NCBI GenBank assembly: GCA_021796135.1
Contig: JAJYOQ010000058.1
Location: forward strand, 1 to 14,062
Direction: 5' to 3'
Length of the DNA stretch: 14,062 bases
From: Bacteroidota bacterium
GTDB taxonomy: Bacteria; Bacteroidota; Ignavibacteria; Ignavibacteriales; Ignavibacteriaceae
How positions within the stretch are numbered: position 1 is the first letter of the stretch; every line of letters starts with the position of its first letter. The notes beneath the pieces are model-generated. The model was given only the letters and a program-made list of their open reading frames with translations. It ran no database searches and was not told the DNA's origin. The translations under genes were made by a program, and so were the position numbers. Positions 6,856-14,062 of this stretch are shown here, piece after piece.

Positions 6856-9564
6856 ATGAAAAATTTAAAGAAAATAATTTTCGCTATAATCCCATTCATC
6901 GTTTCCACATCTTTTGCTCAAATATCACACACATTAAAAGTAGAATACAAAGTTAAAAAGTTACCGTTTGGATTAACAGAAAGAGTTGCCAAGCCAATGC
7001 CAACCATAGCGCTTGCTTTAAGCGGCGGAGGGGCAAGAGGGCTATCGCAAGTAGGTGTTTTAAAAGCGCTTTATCAGGCAAAAATTCCGATTAATCTAAT
7101 AGTCGGAACGAGCATGGGAAGCATCGTCGGCGGTCTTTATGCCGCGGGATATTCAATTAATCAGTTAGACTCAATTGCAGTCAATACAAATTGGAATAAT
7201 CTTCTGGCATCTGAAAGAGAAACAAACAGAAGGGATCTCTTTATAGATCAAAAAGTTTCGGAAGACAAAGCAATTTTTGCATTGCGTCTTAAGGGACTGA
7301 CGCCGATTCTTCCGACATCATTAAATAGCGGAGAGAAAATATCCAACTATTTAAATCTTTTAGCATTTCAAGCGCCGATTCATGTTGACTCTTCATTTAA
7401 CGATCTGGAAAAAAAATTCAGAGCGGTATGTACGGATTTAGTAAATGGCAAAGCAGTAGTAATTAATAAAGGTTCGCTTAGCCAGGCGATGAGAGCTAGT
7501 TCCAGTGTTTCTTTTTACCTTTCGCCGGTTAATTATGATTCGCTGACACTAGTGGACGGAGGATTAGTTGATAATATTCCGGTAAAAATTGCCAAAAACA
7601 ACGGAGCGCAATATGTCATTGCGGTAAATACGACGAGCGATCTTCTCGAAAAGGAAAACTTAAACTTGCCCTGGGAAATTGCCGATCAAATTATCAGTAT
7701 TCCTATGCAAAAGTTAAATTTTTCCGAGCTCAAAGAAGCTAATGCAGTAATAACCCCGAGCATTGACGAATATAAGATAAATGATTTTGTTAATATTGAC
7801 ACACTAATTAGCAGAGGATACCAGGCAGCGCTTCCGCAGATTAAATATATTAAAGAACAAATAGATTCAATATTCAGAAATAATTTTAATACAGAAAATT
7901 TTTATATTAAGAATGTAATGGTCACAGGGAATGAGCCTGAAGCAGAAAGACCGTTTGTTCAAAAATATTCTTTAATGGATTCCGTATCAAGCTATGATGT
8001 TCTGGAAGATGCTTACAAGCTTTATTCAACGGGCAGTTATAAAAACATATCAGCAAAGATTTTACAATACGAAAATTACTCAACTGTCCAATTTATTTTG
8101 GAACCAAACGCAGTAGTAAAAGACGTAAGAATTGATGGAGTCAGTTTAATAGCGGACTCTTTAATCAGAAATATAATAAATAATATTATTGGGTTGCCAT
8201 ATTCACCAAAAAAAGTTTTTGAGAGAGCAATATCAATTATCAAATTATATAGGGACAAAGGATATTCACTAGCAGAAATTAGAAAAATTAAGTTTGATCA
8301 GGAAACGGGACAATTAAATATATATATAGATGAAGGAAAAATTTCCTCGATTAAAATAATAGGGAACAAATATACCAGCAGGACAATTATAACCAGAGAA
8401 ATTCCTATTCATAACGGAGACTATTTTAATTATAATAATATTGCTCTCGGATTGACGAATCTTCGAAGCACCAACTTATTTGATGATGTTTATTTTGATG
8501 TCAAAAGAGAAGCGGGAAAGAATGCTTTGTTGATATATGTTAGCGAGAAGGAATCGTCTTTGTTAAGAGTCGGCTTTCGTATCGACAATGAGAAAAACGC
8601 ACAGTTAAGTCTTGATTTAGTAGACGACAACCTTTTCGGCAGCGGGACGCAAGCAGGGCTGTTGCTATTCGGCGGAGGCAGAAACAAAGCATTTGTATTA
8701 GAGAATAAATCAAACCGAATTTTTGACACATATTTAACATATAAAATTAATGCATATTATAAATCTGACGATGAATATCATTATGTGGAAGTGCCTTCTA
8801 CTAATACGAGCAGATTTGAAATGACCGTGGACGGTCAGTACAGACAAATTTATTATGGCGGTTCAATTGCGATAGGCACTCAGGTAGAAAGATTCGGAAA
8901 TTTAATTTTTGAAGGCAAATATCAGATAGATCAAGTAATGAATATTGCCCAGTCACCGGTTGATCCGTTGAGGACAGCAATTTTAAGCATTAAGGCAAGT
9001 TCAACAATTGATACCCAGGATAAATATCCTTATCCCACGAAAGGAATTTATTTTAATACAGCTTACGAAACGGCACAAACAGCACTCGGCGGGCAGTTAG
9101 GTTATACGAATGTAAATTTTGAATACAAAAATTATGTATCGGTCGGAGATAAAAGCACCTTTTCGCCGCGGCTTATGATGGGATTTGCCGACAAGACTCT
9201 TCCGTTAAGTGAAGAATATGCACTCGGCGGGCAGGGATCGTTTTTTGGAATGAATGAAGACGAATACCGCGGGCGTCAGATATTTTTAGCTTCTCTTGAA
9301 TATCGTTACAAATTTCCGTTTCAAATATTTTTTGATACTTATTTCAAGGCGCGCTATGATCTAGGATCAATTTGGCAGCAGCAGGAGGAAATAAGATTTA
9401 AGGATTTTCGGCATGGTATAGGTATATCACTGTCCTTTAATACTCCGATTGGACCCGCAGATTTTTCTCTAGGAAGGAGTTTTCATTTTGTGAAAGATCT
9501 TCCCGGTGATCCGCTTAGCTGGGGAGATTTTCATTTTTATTTTTCTATCGGTTACTATTATTAG
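6856..9564 (+). CDS. Patatin-like phospholipase fused to POTRA domains and an outer-membrane beta-barrel (type Vd autotransporter-like)
   Basis: The product is probably a lipid acyl hydrolase placed at or outside the outer membrane. I choose the ATG at 6856 (902 aa) because it directly begins a signal peptide (MKNLKKIIFAIIPFIVSTSF, cut near AQ); an in-frame ATG at 6832 would add eight residues inside a hairpin loop. Numbering from 6832: patatin domain about 57-335 with oxyanion loop GGGARG (65-70), nucleophile elbow GTSMG with Ser94, and DGG with catalytic Asp242. Both dyad residues are present. Three POTRA-like units follow at about 357-424, 427-501 and 503-573. The last third (about 577-910) is a BamA/Omp85-type barrel with alternating strands, ending in aromatic residues (SIGYYY) as expected of a BAM substrate. 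Known relatives PlpD and FplA have a single POTRA, so three would be unusual. It follows yidC by 54 bp and converges with glgA. Confidence 0.92.
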   Translation: MKNLKKIIFAIIPFIVSTSFAQISHTLKVEYKVKKLPFGLTERVAKPMPTIALALSGGGARGLSQVGVLKALYQAKIPINLIVGTSMGSIVGGLYAAGYSINQLDSIAVNTNWNNLLASERETNRRDLFIDQKVSEDKAIFALRLKGLTPILPTSLNSGEKISNYLNLLAFQAPIHVDSSFNDLEKKFRAVCTDLVNGKAVVINKGSLSQAMRASSSVSFYLSPVNYDSLTLVDGGLVDNIPVKIAKNNGAQYVIAVNTTSDLLEKENLNLPWEIADQIISIPMQKLNFSELKEANAVITPSIDEYKINDFVNIDTLISRGYQAALPQIKYIKEQIDSIFRNNFNTENFYIKNVMVTGNEPEAERPFVQKYSLMDSVSSYDVLEDAYKLYSTGSYKNISAKILQYENYSTVQFILEPNAVVKDVRIDGVSLIADSLIRNIINNIIGLPYSPKKVFERAISIIKLYRDKGYSLAEIRKIKFDQETGQLNIYIDEGKISSIKIIGNKYTSRTIITREIPIHNGDYFNYNNIALGLTNLRSTNLFDDVYFDVKREAGKNALLIYVSEKESSLLRVGFRIDNEKNAQLSLDLVDDNLFGSGTQAGLLLFGGGRNKAFVLENKSNRIFDTYLTYKINAYYKSDDEYHYVEVPSTNTSRFEMTVDGQYRQIYYGGSIAIGTQVERFGNLIFEGKYQIDQVMNIAQSPVDPLRTAILSIKASSTIDTQDKYPYPTKGIYFNTAYETAQTALGGQLGYTNVNFEYKNYVSVGDKSTFSPRLMMGFADKTLPLSEEYALGGQGSFFGMNEDEYRGRQIFLASLEYRYKFPFQIFFDTYFKARYDLGSIWQQQEEIRFKDFRHGIGISLSFNTPIGPADFSLGRSFHFVKDLPGDPLSWGDFHFYFSIGYYY

Positions 9565-9571
9565 TATGAAA

Positions 9572-11038
9572 TTATTTTTCTTCTGAAATTTTCTTTTTAA
9601 TTACTTTCTTATAAAGCTTCAAATATTCATTAGCCGAGTCCTCCCATGAAAAATCAGCCATCATTCCATTGAATTGAATTTTTTTCCATTCGTCTTTTTG
9701 CTGAAAAAATTCTACCGCATCTTTAAGTGTTGAAGCCAGTTCTTTTCCGGAGTATTCATTAAAAGAAAATCCGTTTCCTATTTCTTTATTTTTCCGATAA
9801 TCTGTTATTGTATCTGCAAGTCCGCCGGTATTACGCACTACCGGAACAGTTCCATATTTCAAACTATAAATCTGATTTAATCCGCAGGGTTCGTAACGGG
9901 ACGGCATTAAGAATATATCTACACCGGCTTCTACTAGGTGAGAAAGTTCATTATTGAAACCAATATATGCACCGAATTTTTGAGGGTATTGATTAACCAG
10001 ACTATGGAACATATCCTCATATTTATCTTCACCGCTGCCGAGAATTATCCATTGGGCGTCAATTTCAGTTAGCTGCAATAATGAGTCGACAAAAATATCA
10101 AATCCTTTTTGTTCTACTATTCTGGAAACTATGCCAATAAGCGGAACTTCCGCCTTGAAGGGAATTCCGAAAAGCAGAAGCAGGTATTCCTTATTTTTTA
10201 ATTTTCCTTCTAATTGATCTTTAGAATAAGCAAAAGGAATTTGCTTGTCGGTTTCCGGATTCCATATTGAATAATCAACACCGTTTAGTATTCCGTACAG
10301 ATCATTAACCCGATTAAGCAAGACATTTTCCAGACCGGCACCATATTCTTTAGTTAATATTTCCTTTGCATATGTTTTGCTAACAGTAGTTATAATATCT
10401 GAATAATTTAATGCAGCTTTCATAAAGGAAAATTTATCATAAAATTCTACGGGACCCGCAGGATAAAAATATTTTTCATTGATTTCAGCTTTTTCCAAAG
10501 TTGATTTTGGGAATAATCCCTGATAGCCGATATTGTGTATAGTAAATAGTGAAGCAGTTTTTTCGAAGAGTTTATCCCAAGAATAATTATCCTTTAATAG
10601 CAAAGGAATTAATCCGGTCTGCCAGTCGTTGCAATGGATTACATCCGGAGCCCAATGAAGCCGCTGCAAGGATTCAATAACGCCTTTAGAAAACAGTATG
10701 AATCTTTCGTCCTCATCCGGATCATTAGTATAAAGGTGACCGCGATGAAAATAATGCGGGCAGTCCACAAAGTTTACTTCAACATTCGAGCCCTCAAGTT
10801 TAGTTTGGTAAATATGAACTGAGCGAAGGTGTCCGGCAATTTTTATTTTTATTTCGCCTATTCCCCAATTATAGTGCAGGTTATATTTTGCTTCGTCGAT
10901 AGAATAATATTTCGGAATAAATAATTTAACTTCACAGCCAAGTTTTTCTAAATGTTTAGGTAGGACTCCGGCTACGTCTGCCAATCCGCCTGTTTTAGCA
11001 AAGGGCAGGGCTTCAGTACTGACAAAGGCGATTTTCAT
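9572..11038 (-). CDS. glgA: Glycogen/starch synthase (ADP- or UDP-glucose type), GT5 family
   Basis: GlgA extends alpha-1,4-glucan chains using a nucleotide-activated glucose, in cytoplasmic glycogen storage. The 488-residue length is standard. The N-terminal GT5 half begins MKIAFVSTEALPFAKTGGLA, with the sugar-nucleotide loop KTGGLADV at 15-22, followed by HCNDWQTGL near 145 and FTIHNIGYQGLF near 175. The C-terminal half has IGIVSRIVEQKGFD (301-314, with Arg306 and Lys311), the catalytic-site motif YEPCGLNQ with Glu393, and RNTGGLADTI near 402. All key residues appear intact. The ATG is preceded by AT-rich sequence without a Shine-Dalgarno. It stands apart from other glg genes here and converges on the patatin gene, with 7 bp between the stops. 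Confidence 0.97.
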   Translation of the reverse strand: MKIAFVSTEALPFAKTGGLADVAGVLPKHLEKLGCEVKLFIPKYYSIDEAKYNLHYNWGIGEIKIKIAGHLRSVHIYQTKLEGSNVEVNFVDCPHYFHRGHLYTNDPDEDERFILFSKGVIESLQRLHWAPDVIHCNDWQTGLIPLLLKDNYSWDKLFEKTASLFTIHNIGYQGLFPKSTLEKAEINEKYFYPAGPVEFYDKFSFMKAALNYSDIITTVSKTYAKEILTKEYGAGLENVLLNRVNDLYGILNGVDYSIWNPETDKQIPFAYSKDQLEGKLKNKEYLLLLFGIPFKAEVPLIGIVSRIVEQKGFDIFVDSLLQLTEIDAQWIILGSGEDKYEDMFHSLVNQYPQKFGAYIGFNNELSHLVEAGVDIFLMPSRYEPCGLNQIYSLKYGTVPVVRNTGGLADTITDYRKNKEIGNGFSFNEYSGKELASTLKDAVEFFQQKDEWKKIQFNGMMADFSWEDSANEYLKLYKKVIKKKISEEK

Positions 11039-11327
11039 AAAATTATTTTTTCTTTTTGATCACAAATAAAAAAATAGATTTCCACATTCATACGAAAAGC
11101 AAGTAAGAATTTTTTATCTTGCCAAATGCATTTTCGTTTTACTTCAGTAATATAACAAAAATCTTAATTTGAAATTTTAATTATAATCAATAGATTAGCT
11201 TCATTGCTGACAAAATAGACATAGAATGGAGGAGAAAGTTGGATAGTAATCAAAACTGGACAGATTTCTATTTATTCTTTACGTCTTAAAACCTAAATAA
11301 AGTTTAATTTATTTCCGGCAGATACTA
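11039..11327. other. Intergenic region upstream of glgA
   Basis: This is 289 bp of AT-rich sequence between the S74-domain gene and glgA, both on the minus strand. It should contain the glgA promoter, but I see no element matching either a sigma-70 or a Bacteroidota-type promoter well enough to call. No RNA gene, repeat or strong hairpin was seen. Confidence 0.5.
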
Positions 11328-12002
11328 TTATTTCTCAGATACTTCAACTCTTGAGTTGGATAATTTGGTCAGCATGTTCTCAACCTCTTGCCATTTAATA
11401 TTGCTTTTTTCAAATTCGTTCTTTAATTCGGCGTAATTAGCTTTCAATGCAGTCAGCTCATTCTGTTTTTCTTTAAGTTCTTTACCGGCTTTATTTAATT
11501 CGTCTGTCCTTTTTTCAAGTGCCTGGATGGCAATTAAATTTATTCCTGCAAAGTCTGCTGAGTTTATGGTTGTATCATTGCCTACTACGCCATATTTATC
11601 GTGTCCGAAAGCGATGAAGAACTCTTGAGCCATAGGCCCGTAATGGCGGTATTCTTTGGGATCCTGTCCTTTGTAGTTCCAGCTTCTAAGATTGAATTTG
11701 CTAATTTTGCTCAGCACAGTTTCGCCGTTAACCGGCAGGAAGTTTTCTTTTTTTGTAGAATCTGAAACGACTGACCAGGCAGTTTGACCAGCGCCTAGTG
11801 AAGCACCTAAGTTCATACTAGAATTTGTATAAAAAACATACCCGCCAGCAGCAAGCACAATAAATTGGTTATCGGCAGTAGAAGTTGAAAGATTATAAGT
11901 AGAATTATCTCCATAAACAAAAGAACCCAGGAGACTATTTGTGCTTGCATAATTTCCCATTGCAGTGGAATAGTTACCGCTTGCTGTTGTAACCTCTCCC
12001 AT
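11328..12002 (-). CDS. YadA-like head repeats plus S74 intramolecular chaperone domain (3' part of an interrupted gene)
   Basis: This is the uninterrupted 224-codon part of a larger gene that begins at 12254. Residues 1-20 continue 14-residue Hep_Hag-type repeats (STAMG, TASGNYSTAMG) of trimeric adhesin heads. A linker follows, then the peptidase S74/endosialidase chaperone domain from about residue 75: AWSVVSDSTKKENFLPV (the Ser and Lys of the self-cleavage region), LSKISKFNLRSWNY, YRHYGPMAQEF. The end (about 165-215) is a predicted coiled coil rich in Lys, Glu and Leu. Such domains trimerise and often cut themselves off fibrous surface or tail proteins. The nominal ATG at 12002 is the Met inside a repeat and lacks a signal peptide, so it is unlikely to be a true start. 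The coding frame continues upstream through two TGA codons. Function is inferred from domains. Confidence 0.82.
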   Translation of the reverse strand: MGEVTTASGNYSTAMGNYASTNSLLGSFVYGDNSTYNLSTSTADNQFIVLAAGGYVFYTNSSMNLGASLGAGQTAWSVVSDSTKKENFLPVNGETVLSKISKFNLRSWNYKGQDPKEYRHYGPMAQEFFIAFGHDKYGVVGNDTTINSADFAGINLIAIQALEKRTDELNKAGKELKEKQNELTALKANYAELKNEFEKSNIKWQEVENMLTKLSNSRVEVSEK

Positions 12003-12040
12003 TGCGGTGGACCAGAGACCGTTTGCTGTTGCAGTTCAGG
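11957..12040 (-). repeat. Two 42-bp tandem units encoding 14-residue head repeats
   Basis: The units at 11957-11998 and 11999-12040 align without gaps; the plus strand starts are ccattgcagtgg and ccattgcggtgg. Each encodes one Hep_Hag/YadA-head-like repeat ending in STAMG. Similarity falls off at the far end of the second unit, where the second TGA (12036-12038) lies. Confidence 0.6.
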
Positions 12041-12254
12041 TGGCACCATTGTTGATCGAAAGAAAGACCTGGCCGTTGTTAGTGCCTGCGAAGAGATTCG
12101 TGCCGCTTGCAACGTTGGGGGAAATAGCAAATGTATTAACGGTGGCGCCACCACCGTAAGGTCAGTTGGTTTGTACCCACTGAGCGACCGAAATCGTTGG
12201 TAGCACGAATGTAAATATCATTATAAACAAGAAATCCTTATTAGAAATAATCAT
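12003..12254 (-). pseudogene. 5' part of the S74-domain gene, with two in-frame TGA codons
   Basis: From the ATG at 12254 the minus strand encodes a good signal peptide (MIISNKDFLFIMIFTFVLPT, then ISVAQ), which marks the true gene start. The next residues WVQTN are followed by TGA at 12164-12162, then PYGGG..., GTNLFAGTNNGQVFLSINNGAT and a second TGA at 12038-12036, then TATANGLWSTAMG running in frame into the segment starting at 12002. The head resembles surface repeat proteins common in Ignavibacteria (PYGG, NLFAGT, GVFLS-type strings), where Gly or Trp would be expected at the first TGA and Trp (NNGATW) at the second. Since dnaA and rnpA use TGA as stop, recoding is unlikely; the gene is probably inactivated, or the bases are erroneous. 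Confidence 0.72.
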
Positions 12255-12340
12255 GATGAACTCTTTTTTAAGTATTTAATTTATTTTAAGTTGATTAGGG
12301 GAAGCAGTTGTTTAATTCCCTTCATCATCATAATAATTTA
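12255..12340. other. Spacer between the two surface-protein genes
   Basis: This is 86 bp of AT-rich sequence that separates the stop of the delta-60 gene from the start of the S74-domain gene. No convincing promoter or terminator was seen. A short GGGAA/TTCCC pairing near 12299-12321 is too weak to call. Confidence 0.4.
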
Positions 12341-13738
12341 TTATTTCAAGTAAATCATCTTCTTAATTGAGTTATAATTTCCGGCTTCAAAAGAGTAAAA
12401 GAAAACACCAGAAGCCATATTTTCACCAAAAGCATTTTTACCATTCCATTTAACTTTGTAAAAGCCTGCTAACTGGTACGCATCTACCAATGAGGCGACT
12501 TCTCTACCAAGCACATCGTAGACTATTAGCTTTACGTTTTCTCCTTTCGGCAGATCATATTGAATTGTGGTGGAAGGGTTGAAAGGGTTAGGATAATTCT
12601 GATAAAGCGTGAAAGTTGTAGGGAGCCCTGAAGTTTTAGAAACAGCATTTACTGGACCTGAACTGCCTGTGTATCGCATTACGGCAAATCCATAAAGATC
12701 AGAAAAGTTATTATATTCAGCAGCCCCAGCGGCAACAATTTTACCATCACTCTGAATTGCTACTGAATAAGCTTTATTATCAAAATCAAAATAAAAAGGC
12801 GTAGTTGTTATCCCATTTGTACCAAAAGTGTTATCTAAACTTCCATTCGTATTATAACGGGCTAAGGCAAAATAGGTGTGGCTTCCATCATTTGACCATC
12901 CCGAAACCACAATCTTACCATCACTCTGGATCGCCACTGAATTAACTTGTGACGAATTCTCAATAGCAGTAGTTACTATTCCATTTGTGCCGAATGTATT
13001 GTCTAAACTTCCATCCGTGTTGTAACGGGCAAGGGCGAATCCGTATAGATAATAGCCTGTTTCAGTATAGCCTGCCGCCACAATCTTACCGTTACCTTGA
13101 ATAGCCACTGAAGAAACTACATCCCAACCGGTTCCGATTGGAGTAAGGACCACTCCCTTCAAGCCAAATGAATTATCTGTACTTCCGTCAACATTGAAAC
13201 GGACCATGCTAAAGTCAGTTTTGGCGTTCCCTGAATAGCCACCTATGACAATCTTTCCATCGCCCTGAATTGCCACAGACTTTGCTTCATCATATTGGAG
13301 TGGGTTGTTTGATACCTCCAAGTAAAGAGTATCTATCCCGTTTGTTCCAAACGTATTGTCTAAGCTTCCATCTGTATTATATCGCGCTAAAGCAAAAGCA
13401 TATATACCTTGATTATTTTCGTATGAAGTTCCGGCAGCAATAACTTTACCGTCTTGTTGAATAGCAATTGAAAATATTTTATCATCAGACTTGCCGACGG
13501 CAGTAGTTACAATTCCGTTTGAACCGAAAGTATTATCCAGGCTTCCATCCTCGTTGTAGCGTACTAAAGCGAACACATGCAAATAATTTTCGGTGGCATA
13601 CCCTGCCGCAATAATTTTACCATCGGGCTGGATCAAAGCAGAATAAGCTTTATCATCGGAAGAACCAATTGAGGTAATATCAACCCCGTTAATTCCGAAT
13701 GAGCTGTCGATAATCCCATTTTGATTATAACGAATCAA
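12341..13738 (-). CDS. Delta-60 repeat protein with a type IX secretion sorting domain (main open part of an interrupted gene)
   Basis: This is a secreted or cell-surface protein of unknown role, exported by T9SS. The 465-codon open part has six complete delta-60 repeats of about 55-62 residues, each of the form RYNTDGSLDNTFGTNGI...VAIQSDGKIVAAG..FALA, predicted to form beta-propeller blades. After a short linker, residues 372-465 (12625-12341) are the T9SS C-terminal sorting domain, with LYQNYPNPFNPSTTIQYDLP, VYDVLGREVASLV and the final strand IKKMIYLK. The first possible start here is TTG at 13738, but it lies inside a repeat and no signal peptide precedes it. The frame continues upstream as coding sequence, so the real start is beyond the window. 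T9SS machinery genes are not in this window. Confidence 0.88.
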   Translation of the reverse strand: MIRYNQNGIIDSSFGINGVDITSIGSSDDKAYSALIQPDGKIIAAGYATENYLHVFALVRYNEDGSLDNTFGSNGIVTTAVGKSDDKIFSIAIQQDGKVIAAGTSYENNQGIYAFALARYNTDGSLDNTFGTNGIDTLYLEVSNNPLQYDEAKSVAIQGDGKIVIGGYSGNAKTDFSMVRFNVDGSTDNSFGLKGVVLTPIGTGWDVVSSVAIQGNGKIVAAGYTETGYYLYGFALARYNTDGSLDNTFGTNGIVTTAIENSSQVNSVAIQSDGKIVVSGWSNDGSHTYFALARYNTNGSLDNTFGTNGITTTPFYFDFDNKAYSVAIQSDGKIVAAGAAEYNNFSDLYGFAVMRYTGSSGPVNAVSKTSGLPTTFTLYQNYPNPFNPSTTIQYDLPKGENVKLIVYDVLGREVASLVDAYQLAGFYKVKWNGKNAFGENMASGVFFYSFEAGNYNSIKKMIYLK

Positions 13739-13918
13739 TGCAAAAAAAGTTTGTGATGGAGCGCGTGCAAACCCCGCGACAATAATTTTTCCGTCGCTTT
13801 GAATTAATGTTGAATGAGCTTCACTATACCATCCAACAGCATTGGGCGGACCGATAGTGTTAATTACTTTTCCGGTATCTGCAAAACTTGTGTCAAGCTG
13901 CCCGTCTTGAGCAAAGCT
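12677..13918 (-). repeat. Delta-60 repeat array (about 170-185 bp units, seven copies)
   Basis: Seven successive units share the string (R)YN.DGSLDNTFGTNGI and the string IQ.DGKI..AG. Six lie in the open frame and one lies upstream of the TTG at 13738 (SFAQDGQLDTSFADTGKV...LIQSDGKIIVAGF). Units 2, 3, 5 and 6 are the most alike at DNA level around the SLDNTFG segment; the outer two are more divergent. Confidence 0.8.
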
Positions 13919-14062
13919 TAAAGAATAAAATAAGACACTACTGTCCGGTTATAAGTTGAATAAATTCAATTGGTTACCAGGGTCACTGCCTTTGAATCCG
14001 TATTCAACATCGTTTGTAAGCCCTAAAATTGAGCTTTTTTCAAAAATCGAGATACTTAAAAT
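13739..14062 (-). pseudogene. 5' continuation of the delta-60 gene, with one in-frame TAA; runs off the window
   Basis: Reading upstream of 13738 in the same frame gives a full further delta-60 repeat (QDGQLDTSF...LIQSDGKIIVAGF), with no ATG, GTG or TTG start. A TAA stop occurs at 13951-13949. Beyond it the frame stays open to the window edge (about 37 codons, including LTNDVEYGFKGSDPGN). Around the stop, the sequence reads NLFNL, stop, PDSSVLFYSL; a Gln (CAA) there would restore a typical LQPD string of this repeat family. A single C-to-T change therefore explains the break. It could alternatively be the end of a different upstream gene, but then the delta-60 gene would lack any start. Confidence 0.6.

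Noticed and set aside
9553..9566. TACTA/TAGTA pairing between the convergent patatin and glgA stops, as a bidirectional terminator
   Set aside because: A 5-bp AT-rich stem is too weak, and no strong U-run accompanies it.
12003..12254. Genome-wide reassignment of TGA to Trp or Gly
   Set aside because: dnaA and rnpA end naturally at TGA at family-typical C-termini, and in rnpA this TGA overlaps the yidD start.
11328..12254. Prophage tail-fibre origin or diversity-generating retroelement target for the S74 gene
   Set aside because: No phage structural genes, reverse transcriptase or template repeat are visible nearby, and YadA-like heads with S74 domains also occur in cellular surface proteins.

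Overview
The window is an origin-of-replication neighbourhood from an AT-rich Gram-negative bacterium, most likely a member of the Bacteroidota/Ignavibacteriota group. This lineage call is inference. It rests on a type IX secretion (T9SS) sorting tail with the YQNYPNPFNPST motif, signal peptides and a lipoprotein, a BamA-like outer-membrane barrel, and the scarcity of Shine-Dalgarno sites. TGA is a real stop here: it ends both dnaA and rnpA.

Left part (1-3709, minus strand): dnaA, a small putative lipoprotein gene, dnaN and the 5' part of recF, all transcribed leftwards. Both flanks of dnaA (2041-2308 and 3710-4131) are AT-rich and carry matches to the DnaA box TTATNNACA, including a perfect TTATCCACA at 2208-2216 (minus strand) and four copies of TTATTAACA. 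This looks like a two-part oriC surrounding dnaA, with a 40-bp run of pure A/T at 2088-2127 as the best unwinding candidate.

Middle part (4132-9564, plus strand): the classic rpmH-rnpA-yidD-yidC cluster (ribosomal protein L34, RNase P protein, membrane-insertion factor, membrane insertase), tightly packed. It is followed by a patatin phospholipase fused to three apparent POTRA domains and a C-terminal beta-barrel, a type Vd autotransporter-like protein. glgA (glycogen/starch synthase) converges on it from the right with 7 bp between the stops.

Right part (11039-14062, minus strand): an accessory surface-protein region that looks damaged. One gene encodes a signal peptide, a short repeat-protein head, YadA-like head repeats and an S74 intramolecular chaperone domain, but is broken by two in-frame TGA codons. 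Its upstream neighbour is a delta-60 repeat protein with a T9SS tail. It is broken by one in-frame TAA and runs off the window edge. In both genes the reading frame is otherwise intact across the stops.

No RNA genes, CRISPR arrays, transposases or prophage modules were recognised. The most interesting items are the two-sided oriC, the lipoprotein gene between dnaA and dnaN, the multi-POTRA patatin fusion, and the pair of nonsense-interrupted surface-protein genes. I found no convincing evidence of a wholly new multi-gene system.
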